DNA of 51,240 bases from Aedoeadaptatus nemausensis. GTDB taxonomy: Bacteria; Bacillota; Clostridia; Tissierellales; Peptoniphilaceae. Below the pieces are notes generated by a model. It saw nothing but the letters and a program-made list of their open reading frames with translations, was not told the origin of the DNA and ran no database searches. How positions within the stretch are numbered: the stretch's first letter is position 1; the number at the start of each line of letters is the position of its first letter. The stretch is from assembly GCF_903819165.1 (NCBI RefSeq), contig NZ_CAIJCS010000020.1:1-51240 (forward strand), in the 5' to 3' direction. The position numbers and the translations under genes were made by a program. Positions 40,911 through 48,857 of this stretch are shown here, piece by piece.

Positions 40911-41442
40911 AATATGCCTCCATTTCATTTCGCAGTCGGTTGACTAAGCGGTGGATCATAACGCCTACGTGATTTGGGTTCGTGTGGATCAGTTCGGCGA
41001 TGGTTTGATTGGATAATTCCGCGCCGAATTTATAACTGATTAACAGTTGATCGTCGGGCCTTAGTTTTTTCACGGCGCGGCGCAAGTATTCGATTTCCTC
41101 TCGCTCTTCTACAAGTTCCTCCGAACGTGCCACGGGATCTGGAATATCTCTTACAGCGGCGATGGGAAGCCACTGGAAGCGATTGTTTTTTCGATAGTAA
41201 TCTTTTACGTGATTGCCGGCGATGGTAAAGATCCATGCGTCGAAAGAACCTTTTTCCGGTCGATAGGTGGATAACTTTTTATAAATCTTCAGAAAAATAT
41301 CCGATGCCAGATCTTTCGCCACCTCTCGATTGCCCACGCGATACAGGATAAATTGAAAGACGCGGTCGAAGTAACGATCGTAAATTGTGTCGAAGTCTAG
41401 AGCGTCGTCGAGAAAGGGATTGATTGTTTTCGTGTCATCCAA
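40894..41442 (-). CDS. ECF-type RNA polymerase sigma factor
   Basis: A 182-residue sigma-70 family protein. The TTG start is chosen because AAGGAGG lies eight bases upstream; an in-frame GTG overlaps that site. Region 2 spans about 18-85 (FDTIYDRYFDRVFQFILYRVG, DLASDIFLKIYKKLSTYRPE, DAWIFTIAGNHVKDYYRK) and region 4 about 120-175 (LRPDDQLLISYKFGAELSNQ, then TIAELIHTNPNHVGVMIHR). It forms a pair with the anti-sigma gene. It is divergent from the FMN riboswitch and rib operon. Target genes are unknown. Confidence 0.93.
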   Translation of the reverse strand: MDDTKTINPFLDDALDFDTIYDRYFDRVFQFILYRVGNREVAKDLASDIFLKIYKKLSTYRPEKGSFDAWIFTIAGNHVKDYYRKNNRFQWLPIAAVRDIPDPVARSEELVEEREEIEYLRRAVKKLRPDDQLLISYKFGAELSNQTIAELIHTNPNHVGVMIHRLVNRLRNEMEAYYEGTT

Positions 41443-41523
41443 TAGTGTCACCTCCTTTTCCCTTCACAAGTTGATACGCAGGAAGAGGGCATTTATTACA
41501 AGACAAATTGTTTTTTCATTGTA

Positions 41524-41539
41524 TCCTCTCATATGAGGA
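41524..41539. promoter_or_regulatory. Inverted repeat, possible operator
   Basis: TCCTC-TCATAT-GAGGA, overlapping the perfect 10-bp palindrome CTCATATGAG. It is about 80 bp from the sigma start and 22 bp upstream of the rib -35. Binding factor unknown. Confidence 0.4.
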
Positions 41540-41561
41540 AAAGTGAAGGGATATAAAATTC

Positions 41562-41590
41562 TTTACAGCGAAGAAACTTCGTGCTATTAT
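41562..41590 (+). promoter_or_regulatory. Promoter of the ribDEBAH operon
   Basis: TTTACA (41562-41567) and TATTAT (41585-41590) are 17 bp apart, with TGC before the -10 (extended -10). Start near 41597, ahead of the riboswitch. Confidence 0.75.
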
Positions 41591-41625
41591 ATTCACAGGA
41601 AAACATTTCCTACAATTTAAGAATA

Positions 41626-41732
41626 TTCTTCGGGGCGAGGTGTAAATCCTCACCGGTGGTGACAGTCCACGAGTCGAAAGATTGAATCGGTGAAATTCCG
41701 ATACCGACGGTATAGTCCGGATGAAAGAAGAA
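41626..41732 (+). promoter_or_regulatory. FMN riboswitch (RFN element)
   Basis: P1 pairs TTCTTC (41626-41631) with GAAGAA (41727-41732). Conserved RFN blocks follow in order: GGGGCGAGGTG, AATCCTCACCGGTGGT, AGTCCAC, then GGTGAAATTCCGATACC, GACGGTATAGTCCGGATG. It binds FMN and turns down the rib genes downstream. GGAGA (41734-41738) could pair with TCTCC (41768-41772) to block the terminator (inference). Confidence 0.95.
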
Positions 41733-41769
41733 TGGAGACAACACAGGTTGTCTTTCTTTTGAATGGATC

Positions 41770-41795
41770 TCCGAAGCTTGGCTTCGGATTTTTTT
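41770..41795 (+). terminator. Riboswitch-controlled terminator before ribD
   Basis: TCCGAAGC-TTG-GCTTCGGA followed by seven T, ending just before the ribD ribosome binding site. It is the likely expression platform of the FMN riboswitch. Confidence 0.88.
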
Positions 41796-41807
41796 ATGGG
41801 AGGAATT

Positions 41808-42893
41808 ATGGACGAATTTTACATGAAGCGCGCCCTCTCATTGGCAGAACGTGGACGAGGTTTGACGGGAACCAATCCCATGGTAGGGGCGGTGCTCGTC
41901 AAAGACGAAGAGATTATAGGAGAAGGATGGCACCACGGTTTCGGCGACGATCACGCCGAAGTGAACTGTCTTAAAAATGCAACATCCTCTCCCGCCGGGG
42001 CTACGATTTACGTGAATCTGGAACCCTGCAGTCACTACGGGAAAACGCCTCCCTGTGTCAAGACCATTATGAACGCGGGGATTGCCCGCGTGGTCATTGG
42101 CACTTTGGATCCTAATCCTCGCGTGGCGGGGAGGGGCGTGCATATTTTAGAGCAGGCCGGCATCGAGGTTGTCGTCGGCGTCCTTGAGGAGGAATGCAGC
42201 AAGTTGAATCGCGCTTTTTTCTCGAGCATCTTGAAGCGTCGCCCTTATATTACGGCGAAATATGCCACTACCATCGACGGCAAAATCGCCACCTCTACAG
42301 GCGAAAGTCAATGGATTACAGGGGAAGAAGCCCGTATGGATGGCCACATTCTCAGGGGTCAGGTGGACGGGATTATGGCCGGTACGGGTACTGTCTTAGC
42401 CGATGATCCCAAGCTCTCCAATCGAAGCGGCGAAGGGGTGCAACCGATGCGCATTATTTTGGACCGGCGAGGCATCATCGAAAGTAATGCCAATGTTTAC
42501 GACGGCTCCCAAAAGACCATCGTCTACACATCGGATATGGACAAAGAAAAGGAAGAGATCCTCACATCCCGTGGGGTGATCGTCGAAAGAGTTTCCTCTG
42601 TCGATGGAAAGCTTCCCCTTCAGGAAGTGCTCGCCGATCTTTACGAGACGAAGTTTATCGGACACGTACTAATCGAAGGTGGAGGTAGACTTCACGGCAG
42701 TTTAATCGACGAAGGTTTGGTAGATGAATTTGTCCTTTATTTGGCGCCGACCATCTTCGGCGGAGGAAAATCCGCCATCGAAGGCGAAGGTATCGAGGCG
42801 TTAAAGGATCGGAAAGATTTTGAAATTATGAATGTCGAGCGATTAGGCGACGATCTTTGTATTCGAGGGGTGGCGCGATGTTCACAGGAATAG
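41808..42893 (+). CDS. ribD: Riboflavin biosynthesis protein RibD (deaminase/reductase)
   Basis: A 361-residue bifunctional enzyme for the second and third steps of riboflavin synthesis. The start is the ATG after GGGAGGAATT; an upstream in-frame ATG would lie inside the leader terminator. The deaminase zinc site is H49-A-E51 with C74 and C83 (LEPCSHYGKTPPC). The reductase domain starts near 148 (YITAKYATTIDGKIAT) and includes ILDRRGIIESN and HVLIEGGGRLHGS. It overlaps ribE by 16 bases. Confidence 0.97.
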   Translation: MDEFYMKRALSLAERGRGLTGTNPMVGAVLVKDEEIIGEGWHHGFGDDHAEVNCLKNATSSPAGATIYVNLEPCSHYGKTPPCVKTIMNAGIARVVIGTLDPNPRVAGRGVHILEQAGIEVVVGVLEEECSKLNRAFFSSILKRRPYITAKYATTIDGKIATSTGESQWITGEEARMDGHILRGQVDGIMAGTGTVLADDPKLSNRSGEGVQPMRIILDRRGIIESNANVYDGSQKTIVYTSDMDKEKEEILTSRGVIVERVSSVDGKLPLQEVLADLYETKFIGHVLIEGGGRLHGSLIDEGLVDEFVLYLAPTIFGGGKSAIEGEGIEALKDRKDFEIMNVERLGDDLCIRGVARCSQE

Positions 42894-43516
42894 TTGAAGA
42901 GGTAGGCCGCATCAAGCGAATGGATCGCCGCGGCGAAAAGATTGAAATCGAAGTGGCCGCCGAAAAGGTAATGGAGGGCACGATCATTGGCGACTCTATC
43001 GCCACCAATGGCGTGTGCCTTACGGTGACCCGTATTACCGAGGTCGGCTTTACCGCCGATATGATGACGGTTACGGCAAAGAAATCGGGGCTGGATCAAA
43101 TGACCCCCGGCAGCAAGGTAAACCTGGAGAGGGCCCTCCTTCCCACGACCCGCATGGGCGGCCATATTTTGCAGGGCCATGTGGATACGCGGGGAAAACT
43201 TACGAGTATCGAGCCCAATGAAGGGGGCTACCTGATGATGATAGAGGTGGCGCCGGAGTATTTTCCCTACTACGTACCTCAAGGTTCCGTCGGGTTGAAC
43301 GGCGTAAGCTTAACTCTCGCCAAGGCGGGGAAGACGAGCTTTTCCGTATCTCTCATTCCGGAGACTCTCCGCTCCACCAATCTCGGCGATTTAAAAGTCG
43401 GCGACGAGATTACCGTCGAATTTGATATCGTCGGTAAATATATTTTAAGGCAGCAGGAATTTAAAGAAGAATCGAAATCCATCGATATGAATTTTTTAAG
43501 GCAACACGGTTTTTAG
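42878..43516 (+). CDS. ribE: Riboflavin synthase alpha chain
   Basis: A 212-residue enzyme that dismutates two lumazines to riboflavin. The start MFTGIVEEVGRI is family-conserved and preceded by GAGGGG. Two lumazine-binding repeats: about 1-95 (GDSIATNGVCLTV) and about 98-190 (GGHILQGHVDTRGK, GSVGLNGVSLTLA). It forms a trimer, in many bacteria inside the RibH capsid. ribBA follows nine bases after the stop. Confidence 0.97.
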   Translation: MFTGIVEEVGRIKRMDRRGEKIEIEVAAEKVMEGTIIGDSIATNGVCLTVTRITEVGFTADMMTVTAKKSGLDQMTPGSKVNLERALLPTTRMGGHILQGHVDTRGKLTSIEPNEGGYLMMIEVAPEYFPYYVPQGSVGLNGVSLTLAKAGKTSFSVSLIPETLRSTNLGDLKVGDEITVEFDIVGKYILRQQEFKEESKSIDMNFLRQHGF

Positions 43517-43525
43517 GAGGCCATT

Positions 43526-44764
43526 ATGTGGAACACAATTGAAGAAGCAATCGACGCGCTCAAGGCGGGCAAACTGATCGTCGTTCTCGATGCGGAAGAT
43601 CGGGAAAACGAAGGGGATATTATTGCCGCCGCCGAAACCTGCACCACGGAGCAGATGAATATTATGGCATGTTACGCCAAGGGTTTGATTTGTACGCCCA
43701 TCGGATCTAAAGTGGCCAAGCGATTAAACTTGCCTCCCATGGTAGCGAACAATACGGACAATCACGAGACGGCTTTTACCGTTTCCGTGGATCATGTGGA
43801 AACAGGTTCGGGCATCAGCGCCGTGGAGCGCGCTTTCACGGCCCGTAAAATCGCCGATCCCGATTCCAAGCCTGAGGATTTCAGACGGCCGGGCCATATG
43901 TTCCCCCTCGTAGCCAAACCGGGCGGCGTGTTGGAAAGGGAAGGCCATACGGAAGCGACCGTGGATTTTATGCGTTTAGCGGGCCTGGAAGAAGTGGGGC
44001 TTTGCTGCGAAATCATGGAAGACAATGGGGAAATGATGCGGAGGGACCGCATTCGGGAACTGGCAACAGAACTGGGTGCACCTCTTGTCAATATCGAACA
44101 GCTTAAAGAATATCGCAAGACCCACGACCCCTTGATCGAACGTGTAGCCGAGGCGAAGATGCCCACGAAGTATGGTGATTTTAAAGCCATCGGTTATCGC
44201 AATACTTTAAATGGTGAACACCATGTGGCCCTCGTAAAAGGGAATATTGAAGAGGGAGACGACGCTATTTTAACTCGCGTCCACTCGGAATGCCTGACGG
44301 GAGATGCTTTCGGCTCCATGCGTTGCGATTGCGGCGATCAATTGCAACGAGCCATGATGCAAATTGAAGAAGAGGGCAAAGGTGTCGTACTCTATATGCG
44401 TCAAGAGGGCAGAGGGATTGGACTTTTAAACAAATTAAAAGCCTATGCCTTACAAGATGAGGGCATGGATACGGTGGAAGCCAATGTGGCTTTGGGCTTT
44501 CCGGAAGATGCCCGTGAATATTATATCGGCGCACAAATTTTACGAGACCTTGGTATTTCCAAAATGCGCCTTCTCACGAACAATCCCGATAAGGTTTACC
44601 ACCTGGGCCAATACGGCTTGGAGATTGTAGAGCGGGTACCCATCGAAATTAAATCACACGAAAACGATCACTTCTATCTGGAAACAAAAGCCAAGAAAAT
44701 GAACCACTACCTACACGAATTCGGCTGCAATTGCCATGAACATAAAAATAAGGAGGCCAAATAA
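43526..44764 (+). CDS. ribBA: RibBA: DHBP synthase / GTP cyclohydrolase II
   Basis: A 412-residue fusion supplying both precursors of riboflavin. Residues about 1-200 are 3,4-dihydroxy-2-butanone 4-phosphate synthase ([19 protein letters not shown], and [21 protein letters not shown]). Residues about 205-405 are GTP cyclohydrolase II with the zinc motif [15 protein letters not shown] and [20 protein letters not shown] precedes the ATG. It shares one base with ribH. Confidence 0.98.
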   Translation: MWNTIEEAIDALKAGKLIVVLDAEDRENEGDIIAAAETCTTEQMNIMACYAKGLICTPIGSKVAKRLNLPPMVANNTDNHETAFTVSVDHVETGSGISAVERAFTARKIADPDSKPEDFRRPGHMFPLVAKPGGVLEREGHTEATVDFMRLAGLEEVGLCCEIMEDNGEMMRRDRIRELATELGAPLVNIEQLKEYRKTHDPLIERVAEAKMPTKYGDFKAIGYRNTLNGEHHVALVKGNIEEGDDAILTRVHSECLTGDAFGSMRCDCGDQLQRAMMQIEEEGKGVVLYMRQEGRGIGLLNKLKAYALQDEGMDTVEANVALGFPEDAREYYIGAQILRDLGISKMRLLTNNPDKVYHLGQYGLEIVERVPIEIKSHENDHFYLETKAKKMNHYLHEFGCNCHEHKNKEAK

Positions 44765-45231
44765 TGAATATTATCGAAGGAATGCTCACCGGGAAGGATC
44801 GCAAATTTGCCATCGTCGTCAGTCGCTTTAACGACTTCATCACATCGAAACTCGTCGACGGCGCGCTTGACTGCCTTCTTCGCCACGAAGTGAAAGACGA
44901 CGACATCACCCTCGTGAAGGTGCCCGGCGCTTTTGAAATTCCCTTGGCGGCACAAAAGCTCGCCGAATCCGGAAAGTATGACGGCGTCATCTGCTTGGGA
45001 GCTGTGATCCGCGGCGCCACCACCCACTACGATTACGTGTGCAACGAAGTGTCCAAAGGCATTGCAAAAATCACCTTGGATACCGGCCTCCCCGTAGGTT
45101 TCGGCATCGTTACCACGGAAAATATCGAGCAGGCCATTGAACGTGCCGGCACGAAGAGCGGCAACAAGGGCTACGATACGGCTATGAGTGTTCTGGAAAT
45201 GGTGGATCTTTTCGGAGCCATGGAAAAATAA
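44764..45231 (+). CDS. ribH: 6,7-dimethyl-8-ribityllumazine synthase
   Basis: A 155-residue lumazine synthase: [22 protein letters not shown], the catalytic loop [21 protein letters not shown] with the active-site His, and [19 protein letters not shown]. Last gene of the FMN-riboswitch operon; the ATG shares its A with the ribBA stop. Confidence 0.98.
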   Translation: MNIIEGMLTGKDRKFAIVVSRFNDFITSKLVDGALDCLLRHEVKDDDITLVKVPGAFEIPLAAQKLAESGKYDGVICLGAVIRGATTHYDYVCNEVSKGIAKITLDTGLPVGFGIVTTENIEQAIERAGTKSGNKGYDTAMSVLEMVDLFGAMEK

Positions 45232-45235
45232 AGAG

Positions 45236-45264
45236 AAGCCTCGGCGAAAGTCGAAGCTTTTTTT
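45236..45264 (+). terminator. Terminator of the rib operon
   Basis: AAGCCTCGGC pairs with GTCGAAGCTT with one mismatch, GAAA loop, followed by a T-run. Confidence 0.85.
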
Positions 45265-45285
45265 ATTGAAGGATTTATCAAAGAA

Positions 45286-45315
45286 TTACACGACCGCATT
45301 AAAGCGTGTTATAAT
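45286..45315 (+). promoter_or_regulatory. Promoter of the ACT-PFL gene pair
   Basis: TTACAC (45286-45291) and TATAAT (45310-45315) are 18 bp apart; start near 45322, 20 bases before the ATG. Confidence 0.65.
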
Positions 45316-45341
45316 AAAGTTCAATTAAAAGGAGGAATTCA

Positions 45342-45611
45342 ATGAAAGCAGTTTTAAGCGTATTCGGAGTGGATCAAGTAGGCATCGTCTCCAAAGTTAC
45401 CGCACTCTTGGCGGAACACGGTTTTAATATTTTAGATATCAGCCAAACCATTGTGGGCAATTATTTCACCATGATCGTCATAGTAGAACACGAAGACGAC
45501 GGCTTTAAATTGGAAGACGTGGTGGATTCCTACACGGAACTCGGGGAATCCTTAGGGCTCGACATTCGCATGCAACACGCGGCACTTTTTGACCGCATGC
45601 ACCATATTTAG
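45342..45611 (+). CDS. ACT domain protein (UPF0237 family)
   Basis: An 89-residue protein consisting of one ACT domain: [43 protein letters not shown] domains bind amino acids or small ligands to regulate enzymes. The family is usually encoded directly before a PFL/UPF0210 gene, as here (11 bases), so it probably regulates or assists that protein. AAAGGAGG precedes the ATG. Confidence 0.95.
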   Translation: MKAVLSVFGVDQVGIVSKVTALLAEHGFNILDISQTIVGNYFTMIVIVEHEDDGFKLEDVVDSYTELGESLGLDIRMQHAALFDRMHHI

Positions 45612-45622
45612 AAAGGATCAAC

Positions 45623-46981
45623 GTGTTAAATCAATCTTCTATTCTCGAGACCATACATATGCTCGAGCACGAAAACCTGGATATTCGCACGTCTACTTTG
45701 GCCATATCTCTCATGGATTGTGTGTCGGAAGATGCCGATCGAGTGGCGGAAAGGGTCTATAAAAAAATTACGGGTCTCGGCAAAGATCTCGTTAAAACCG
45801 CCAATGCAGTAGGGGCAAAATATGGCGTGTCCATTGTGAATAAGCGGATATCCGTTACGCCCGTTTCCCTTCTCCTTCCCGACGGATCGGTTGAAGATTT
45901 TATAAAAATCGCCAAGGCGCTGGACAAGGCGGCCATCGAAATCGGCGTGGATTTCGTCGGCGGTTTTTCCGCTCTCGTCCATAGCGGCATGACGCCTTCT
46001 GAAGAAAATTTAATTCGCGCTATTCCGCAGGCTCTTGCTTCTACGGAAAAGGTATGTGCTTCCGTCAATGTAGGCAGTACGAAATCCGGCCTCAATATGA
46101 ATGCGGTAGCCTTAATGGGCGAGATGATTAAAGAGGCTGCGGCACTTTCGAAAGATGCCGACTCCATCGCCTGCGCCAAACTCGTGGTCTTCGCCAATGC
46201 CGTCGAGGACAATCCCTTTATGGCAGGGGCTTTCCACGGCGTAGGTCTTGCCGATCACGTGCTTCACGTGGGGATCTCAGGTCCCGGCGTCGTGAAGACC
46301 GCCCTGGAAAAATATAAGAATCGCCCCTTTGAAGAGATCGCCCAAGTCATCAGCGAAATGACCTTTAAAATTACCCGCATGGGCGAGTTGATCGGAAGCG
46401 AAATTGCCGAGCGTCTCGACACGCCCTTCGGCTCCATCGATCTGTCTCTCGCTCCCACACCTGCCGTAGGGGACAGTGTGGCTCGGATTTTAGAAGAAAT
46501 CGGTATCGGCACCGTCGGCGGTCACGGCACCACGGCGGCCCTCGCCATGTTAAACGATGCCGTTAAAAAAGGAGGTATCAACGCTTCTTCCCATGTAGGG
46601 GGACTGAGCGGCGCTTTCATTCCCGTTTCGGAAGACGAAGGCATGATCGAAGCGGCCTTTTCCGGAGCGCTCACAGTGGATAAATTGGAGGCCATGACTT
46701 GCGTCTGCTCCGTAGGGCTCGATATGATCGCCATACCCGGGGATACGCCCGAGGCTACTATCGCCGCCATGATCGCCGACGAGGCCATGGTGGGGATCAT
46801 CAACAACAAGACCACGGCGGTGCGCGTTATTCCCGTCTACGGAAAAGATGTAGGGGAAGGGGCCGTCTTCGGCGGACTTCTCGGCGAAGCACCCATTATG
46901 CCCGTGCACGGAAACGACTGTACTCGCTTTGCCGCGCGAGGCGGTTTTATTCCGGCGCCCATTCACAGCTTTAAAAACTAG
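45623..46981 (+). CDS. PFL family protein (UPF0210/DUF711)
   Basis: A 452-residue protein with a GTG start after AAAGGATC. It matches the PFL/UPF0210 family along its length: [17 protein letters not shown], the [19 protein letters not shown] segment, [29 protein letters not shown] and [14 protein letters not shown]. The fold is related to glycyl radical enzymes, but the C-terminal Gly radical motif is not evident, and function is not established. It is paired with the ACT protein. Confidence 0.94.
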   Translation: MLNQSSILETIHMLEHENLDIRTSTLAISLMDCVSEDADRVAERVYKKITGLGKDLVKTANAVGAKYGVSIVNKRISVTPVSLLLPDGSVEDFIKIAKALDKAAIEIGVDFVGGFSALVHSGMTPSEENLIRAIPQALASTEKVCASVNVGSTKSGLNMNAVALMGEMIKEAAALSKDADSIACAKLVVFANAVEDNPFMAGAFHGVGLADHVLHVGISGPGVVKTALEKYKNRPFEEIAQVISEMTFKITRMGELIGSEIAERLDTPFGSIDLSLAPTPAVGDSVARILEEIGIGTVGGHGTTAALAMLNDAVKKGGINASSHVGGLSGAFIPVSEDEGMIEAAFSGALTVDKLEAMTCVCSVGLDMIAIPGDTPEATIAAMIADEAMVGIINNKTTAVRVIPVYGKDVGEGAVFGGLLGEAPIMPVHGNDCTRFAARGGFIPAPIHSFKN

Positions 46982-46984
46982 ATT

Positions 46985-47023
46985 AAAAATCCATTGGGGA
47001 GAAAATTCCTCAATGGATTTTTT
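46985..47023 (+). terminator. Terminator after the PFL gene
   Basis: AAAATCCATTGGGGA pairs with TTCCTCAATGGATTTT and runs into T. The stem core is nearly the same as at 5885-5920. Confidence 0.92.
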
Positions 47024-47088
47024 GATTTACCTGAAAAGCCGGAGAACAATAGGGAAAGCTCGAGGCGAGGATTAAATTTGGTTTAATA

Positions 47089-47122
47089 TAAAAAATCGAG
47101 CAGGCGTGTTGCCTACTCGATT
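47089..47122 (-). terminator. Terminator of the DUF1858 gene
   Basis: AATCGAGCAGGC pairs with GCCTACTCGATT with one mismatch; on the minus strand it is followed by TTTTTT. Confidence 0.75.
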
Positions 47123-47162
47123 CGATTTGCTTACAAAATCGCCTGAAGAGCGACCTGTTTTT

Positions 47163-47360
47163 TTATTTTGCTTCTACAGTTTTGTTTAAAGCGTCCATTA
47201 ATTCATCGATATTGAAACCGTGAACATATGCCGCTTCTTCTAAAGATTCCATTTGGCTGGACGGGCAACCGACACAACCCATGCCGAATTGCATCAGGGT
47301 ACGGATCGCTTCGGGGTATTGTCTTACTAAATCGCCGATAAGCATATCTTTTGTAATCAT
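47163..47360 (-). CDS. DUF1858 domain protein
   Basis: A 65-residue protein made of one DUF1858 domain: MITKDMLIGDLVRQYPEAIRTL, then GMGCVGCPSSQMESLEEAA with a CxxC. The domain is found alone or joined to hybrid-cluster and nitric-oxide-related proteins; the CxxC may bind a metal or act in redox chemistry (inference). AGGAGG precedes the ATG. Confidence 0.93.
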   Translation of the reverse strand: MITKDMLIGDLVRQYPEAIRTLMQFGMGCVGCPSSQMESLEEAAYVHGFNIDELMDALNKTVEAK

Positions 47361-47432
47361 TTATTTCCTCCTGTAGGTGTATTCTCTATTGAGTGTGAAT
47401 TAATTCTATCGCATCCCGACGGGGCATGCAAG

Positions 47433-47672
47433 CTAGAGTAAATTTTCCTTCAGATAATCGATAATATCGTCGGATTCGTAGAGCCAGGTGTCGCCGTAGT
47501 GTAAGCAGGGGACTTGTTTTTGGCCGCCGCCTTCGACGAGCTCTTCCTTATAGGCGGGCTCTTCGTCGATGTAACGAATTTCGATCTTATCTTCTATATT
47601 GTTCTTCTTCATAAAGCCGATGACCTTTTGGCAGAACGGGCAAGTAGTTAATGCATATAATTTATAATCCAT
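47433..47672 (-). CDS. Glutaredoxin-like protein
   Basis: A 79-residue thioredoxin-fold protein with the dithiol active site CPFC at 11-14 in YALTTCPFCQKV, the cis-Pro VPCLHYGD and ESDDIIDYLKENL at the end. It belongs to the glutaredoxin/GST-N type. No glutathione synthesis gene is in the window, so its reductant is unknown. AAAGGAGG precedes the ATG. It lies 72 bp upstream of the DUF1858 gene on the same strand. Confidence 0.93.
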   Translation of the reverse strand: MDYKLYALTTCPFCQKVIGFMKKNNIEDKIEIRYIDEEPAYKEELVEGGGQKQVPCLHYGDTWLYESDDIIDYLKENLL

Positions 47673-47825
47673 TGTGTCCTCCTTTGTATCTTTATCTTCT
47701 ATTTAGTTATACCCGCGAGGATCCGATTTAACACATTTCATGAGAATGATTCATAAAAATCTAATCCTTATCTAATCTGCATTTTTCAATGATAGCTTAT
47801 GATATGATTTACCCGAGGTGAGGAA

Positions 47826-48332
47826 ATGGATATTTTTAACACGATTGGGAGAAGTTTCGAAGACTTGTCCAATCAGGTGCGAGATCTCGGCAAGCGCAGT
47901 ATTCACGAAGCCAAGGAAGCGTCCAGGGCGACGAAAGTTAAGCTGCAAATTCACGAGCTCGAGCTTAAAATTCAAAGTGAATTTACCCACTTAGGGGAAG
48001 TTTATTATATGGAAATGCGGGAGCAATCCCATTTGACGGACACGACCAGTTCCGAATTGCTCCTCGCCATCGACGAATTACAAAAAGAAAAGCATGCTCT
48101 CGAAAACAGCGTCATTACCAAGGGTATCGATGGAGAGGGCTTTGTCTTTACCTGCCCCGACTGCGATACGGAGATTGCCGAGGGCACGAACTTTTGTCCT
48201 CATTGCGGCCGTAAGATCGAGACCGTATCCTACATTCACGACGATCCGGATTTTATAGAGTGCAATAATTGTCACTTCCAAGCGGACAGAGGTTCTACTT
48301 ACTGCCCCCGATGCGGTTCGCCTTTAGAATAG
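47826..48332 (+). CDS. Zinc-ribbon protein with helical N-terminus
   Basis: A 168-residue cytoplasmic protein. Residues about 1-100 are strongly helical and likely coiled-coil (SFEDLSNQVRDLGKR, and KVKLQIHELELKIQSEF). Two zinc ribbons follow, CPDCDTEIAEGTNFCPHCG (about 111-129) and CNNCHFQADRGSTYCPRCG (about 147-165). Function unknown. A possible extended -10 (TGATATGAT, 47800-47808) is close upstream. It is followed 15 bases later by msrB. Confidence 0.9.
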   Translation: MDIFNTIGRSFEDLSNQVRDLGKRSIHEAKEASRATKVKLQIHELELKIQSEFTHLGEVYYMEMREQSHLTDTTSSELLLAIDELQKEKHALENSVITKGIDGEGFVFTCPDCDTEIAEGTNFCPHCGRKIETVSYIHDDPDFIECNNCHFQADRGSTYCPRCGSPLE

Positions 48333-48347
48333 AAGAGGAGGATAAAG

Positions 48348-48779
48348 ATGAAAAAAGATTTTACGGAAGAGGAATTGAGAGAAAAGTTGGGAGATGCGGC
48401 GTACCACGTGGTGCGTGAAGAGGGAACGGACCCGCCTTTCTCCCATCCCTACGACAAATTGTTCGACGAGGGTATTTATGTAGATGTCGTTACCGGAGAG
48501 GTCTTGTTTTTATCTAAGGATAAATTTGACGCCGGCTGCGGATGGCCCAGTTTTTCCCGCACGGCACCCGCTGCAGGGGTGGAAGAAAAAACCGACGGTC
48601 GCTTCGGCATGATCCGCACGGAGGTGCGCACGGACACGACTCACTTGGGCCATGTGTTTAACGACGGTCCCGCATCCCTCGGCGGTCTTCGTTACTGTAT
48701 CAACGGGAGCAGCATCGAGTTTATTCCCAAGGAAGAAATGGAAGAGAGAGGCTATGGAGAGTGGCTTAAAGAGTTGTAA
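48348..48779 (+). CDS. msrB: Peptide methionine-(R)-S-oxide reductase MsrB
   Basis: A 143-residue enzyme repairing methionine R-sulfoxide in proteins. The catalytic Cys is C117 in GGLRYCINGSS and the resolving Cys is C64 in DAGCGWPSF. The zinc-binding CxxC pairs of some MsrB forms are absent. HLGHVFNDGP carries the active-site His. AGAGGAGG precedes the ATG. No msrA is nearby. Confidence 0.96.
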   Translation: MKKDFTEEELREKLGDAAYHVVREEGTDPPFSHPYDKLFDEGIYVDVVTGEVLFLSKDKFDAGCGWPSFSRTAPAAGVEEKTDGRFGMIRTEVRTDTTHLGHVFNDGPASLGGLRYCINGSSIEFIPKEEMEERGYGEWLKEL

Positions 48780-48790
48780 CCCTCTAGTCA

Positions 48791-48819
48791 TTTAAAAAAT
48801 CGCCGCTTCAGAGTATAAT
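48791..48819 (+). promoter_or_regulatory. Promoter of the SLH 5'-nucleotidase gene
   Basis: TTTAAA (48791-48796) and TATAAT (48814-48819) are 17 bp apart; the -35 is a weak match. Start near 48826. Confidence 0.6.
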
Positions 48820-48857
48820 AGTGTCGGAGGAACGTAATTAAAATAAGAGGAGGAATT

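Larger units (their letters stand above)
41443..41807. other. Divergent control region, ECF sigma gene and rib operon
   Basis: 365 bp with no gene. It holds the sigma ribosome binding site, an inverted repeat (41524-41539), the rib promoter (41562-41590), the FMN riboswitch (41626-41732), a short hairpin (41736-41753) and the rib leader terminator (41770-41795). Confidence 0.85.
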
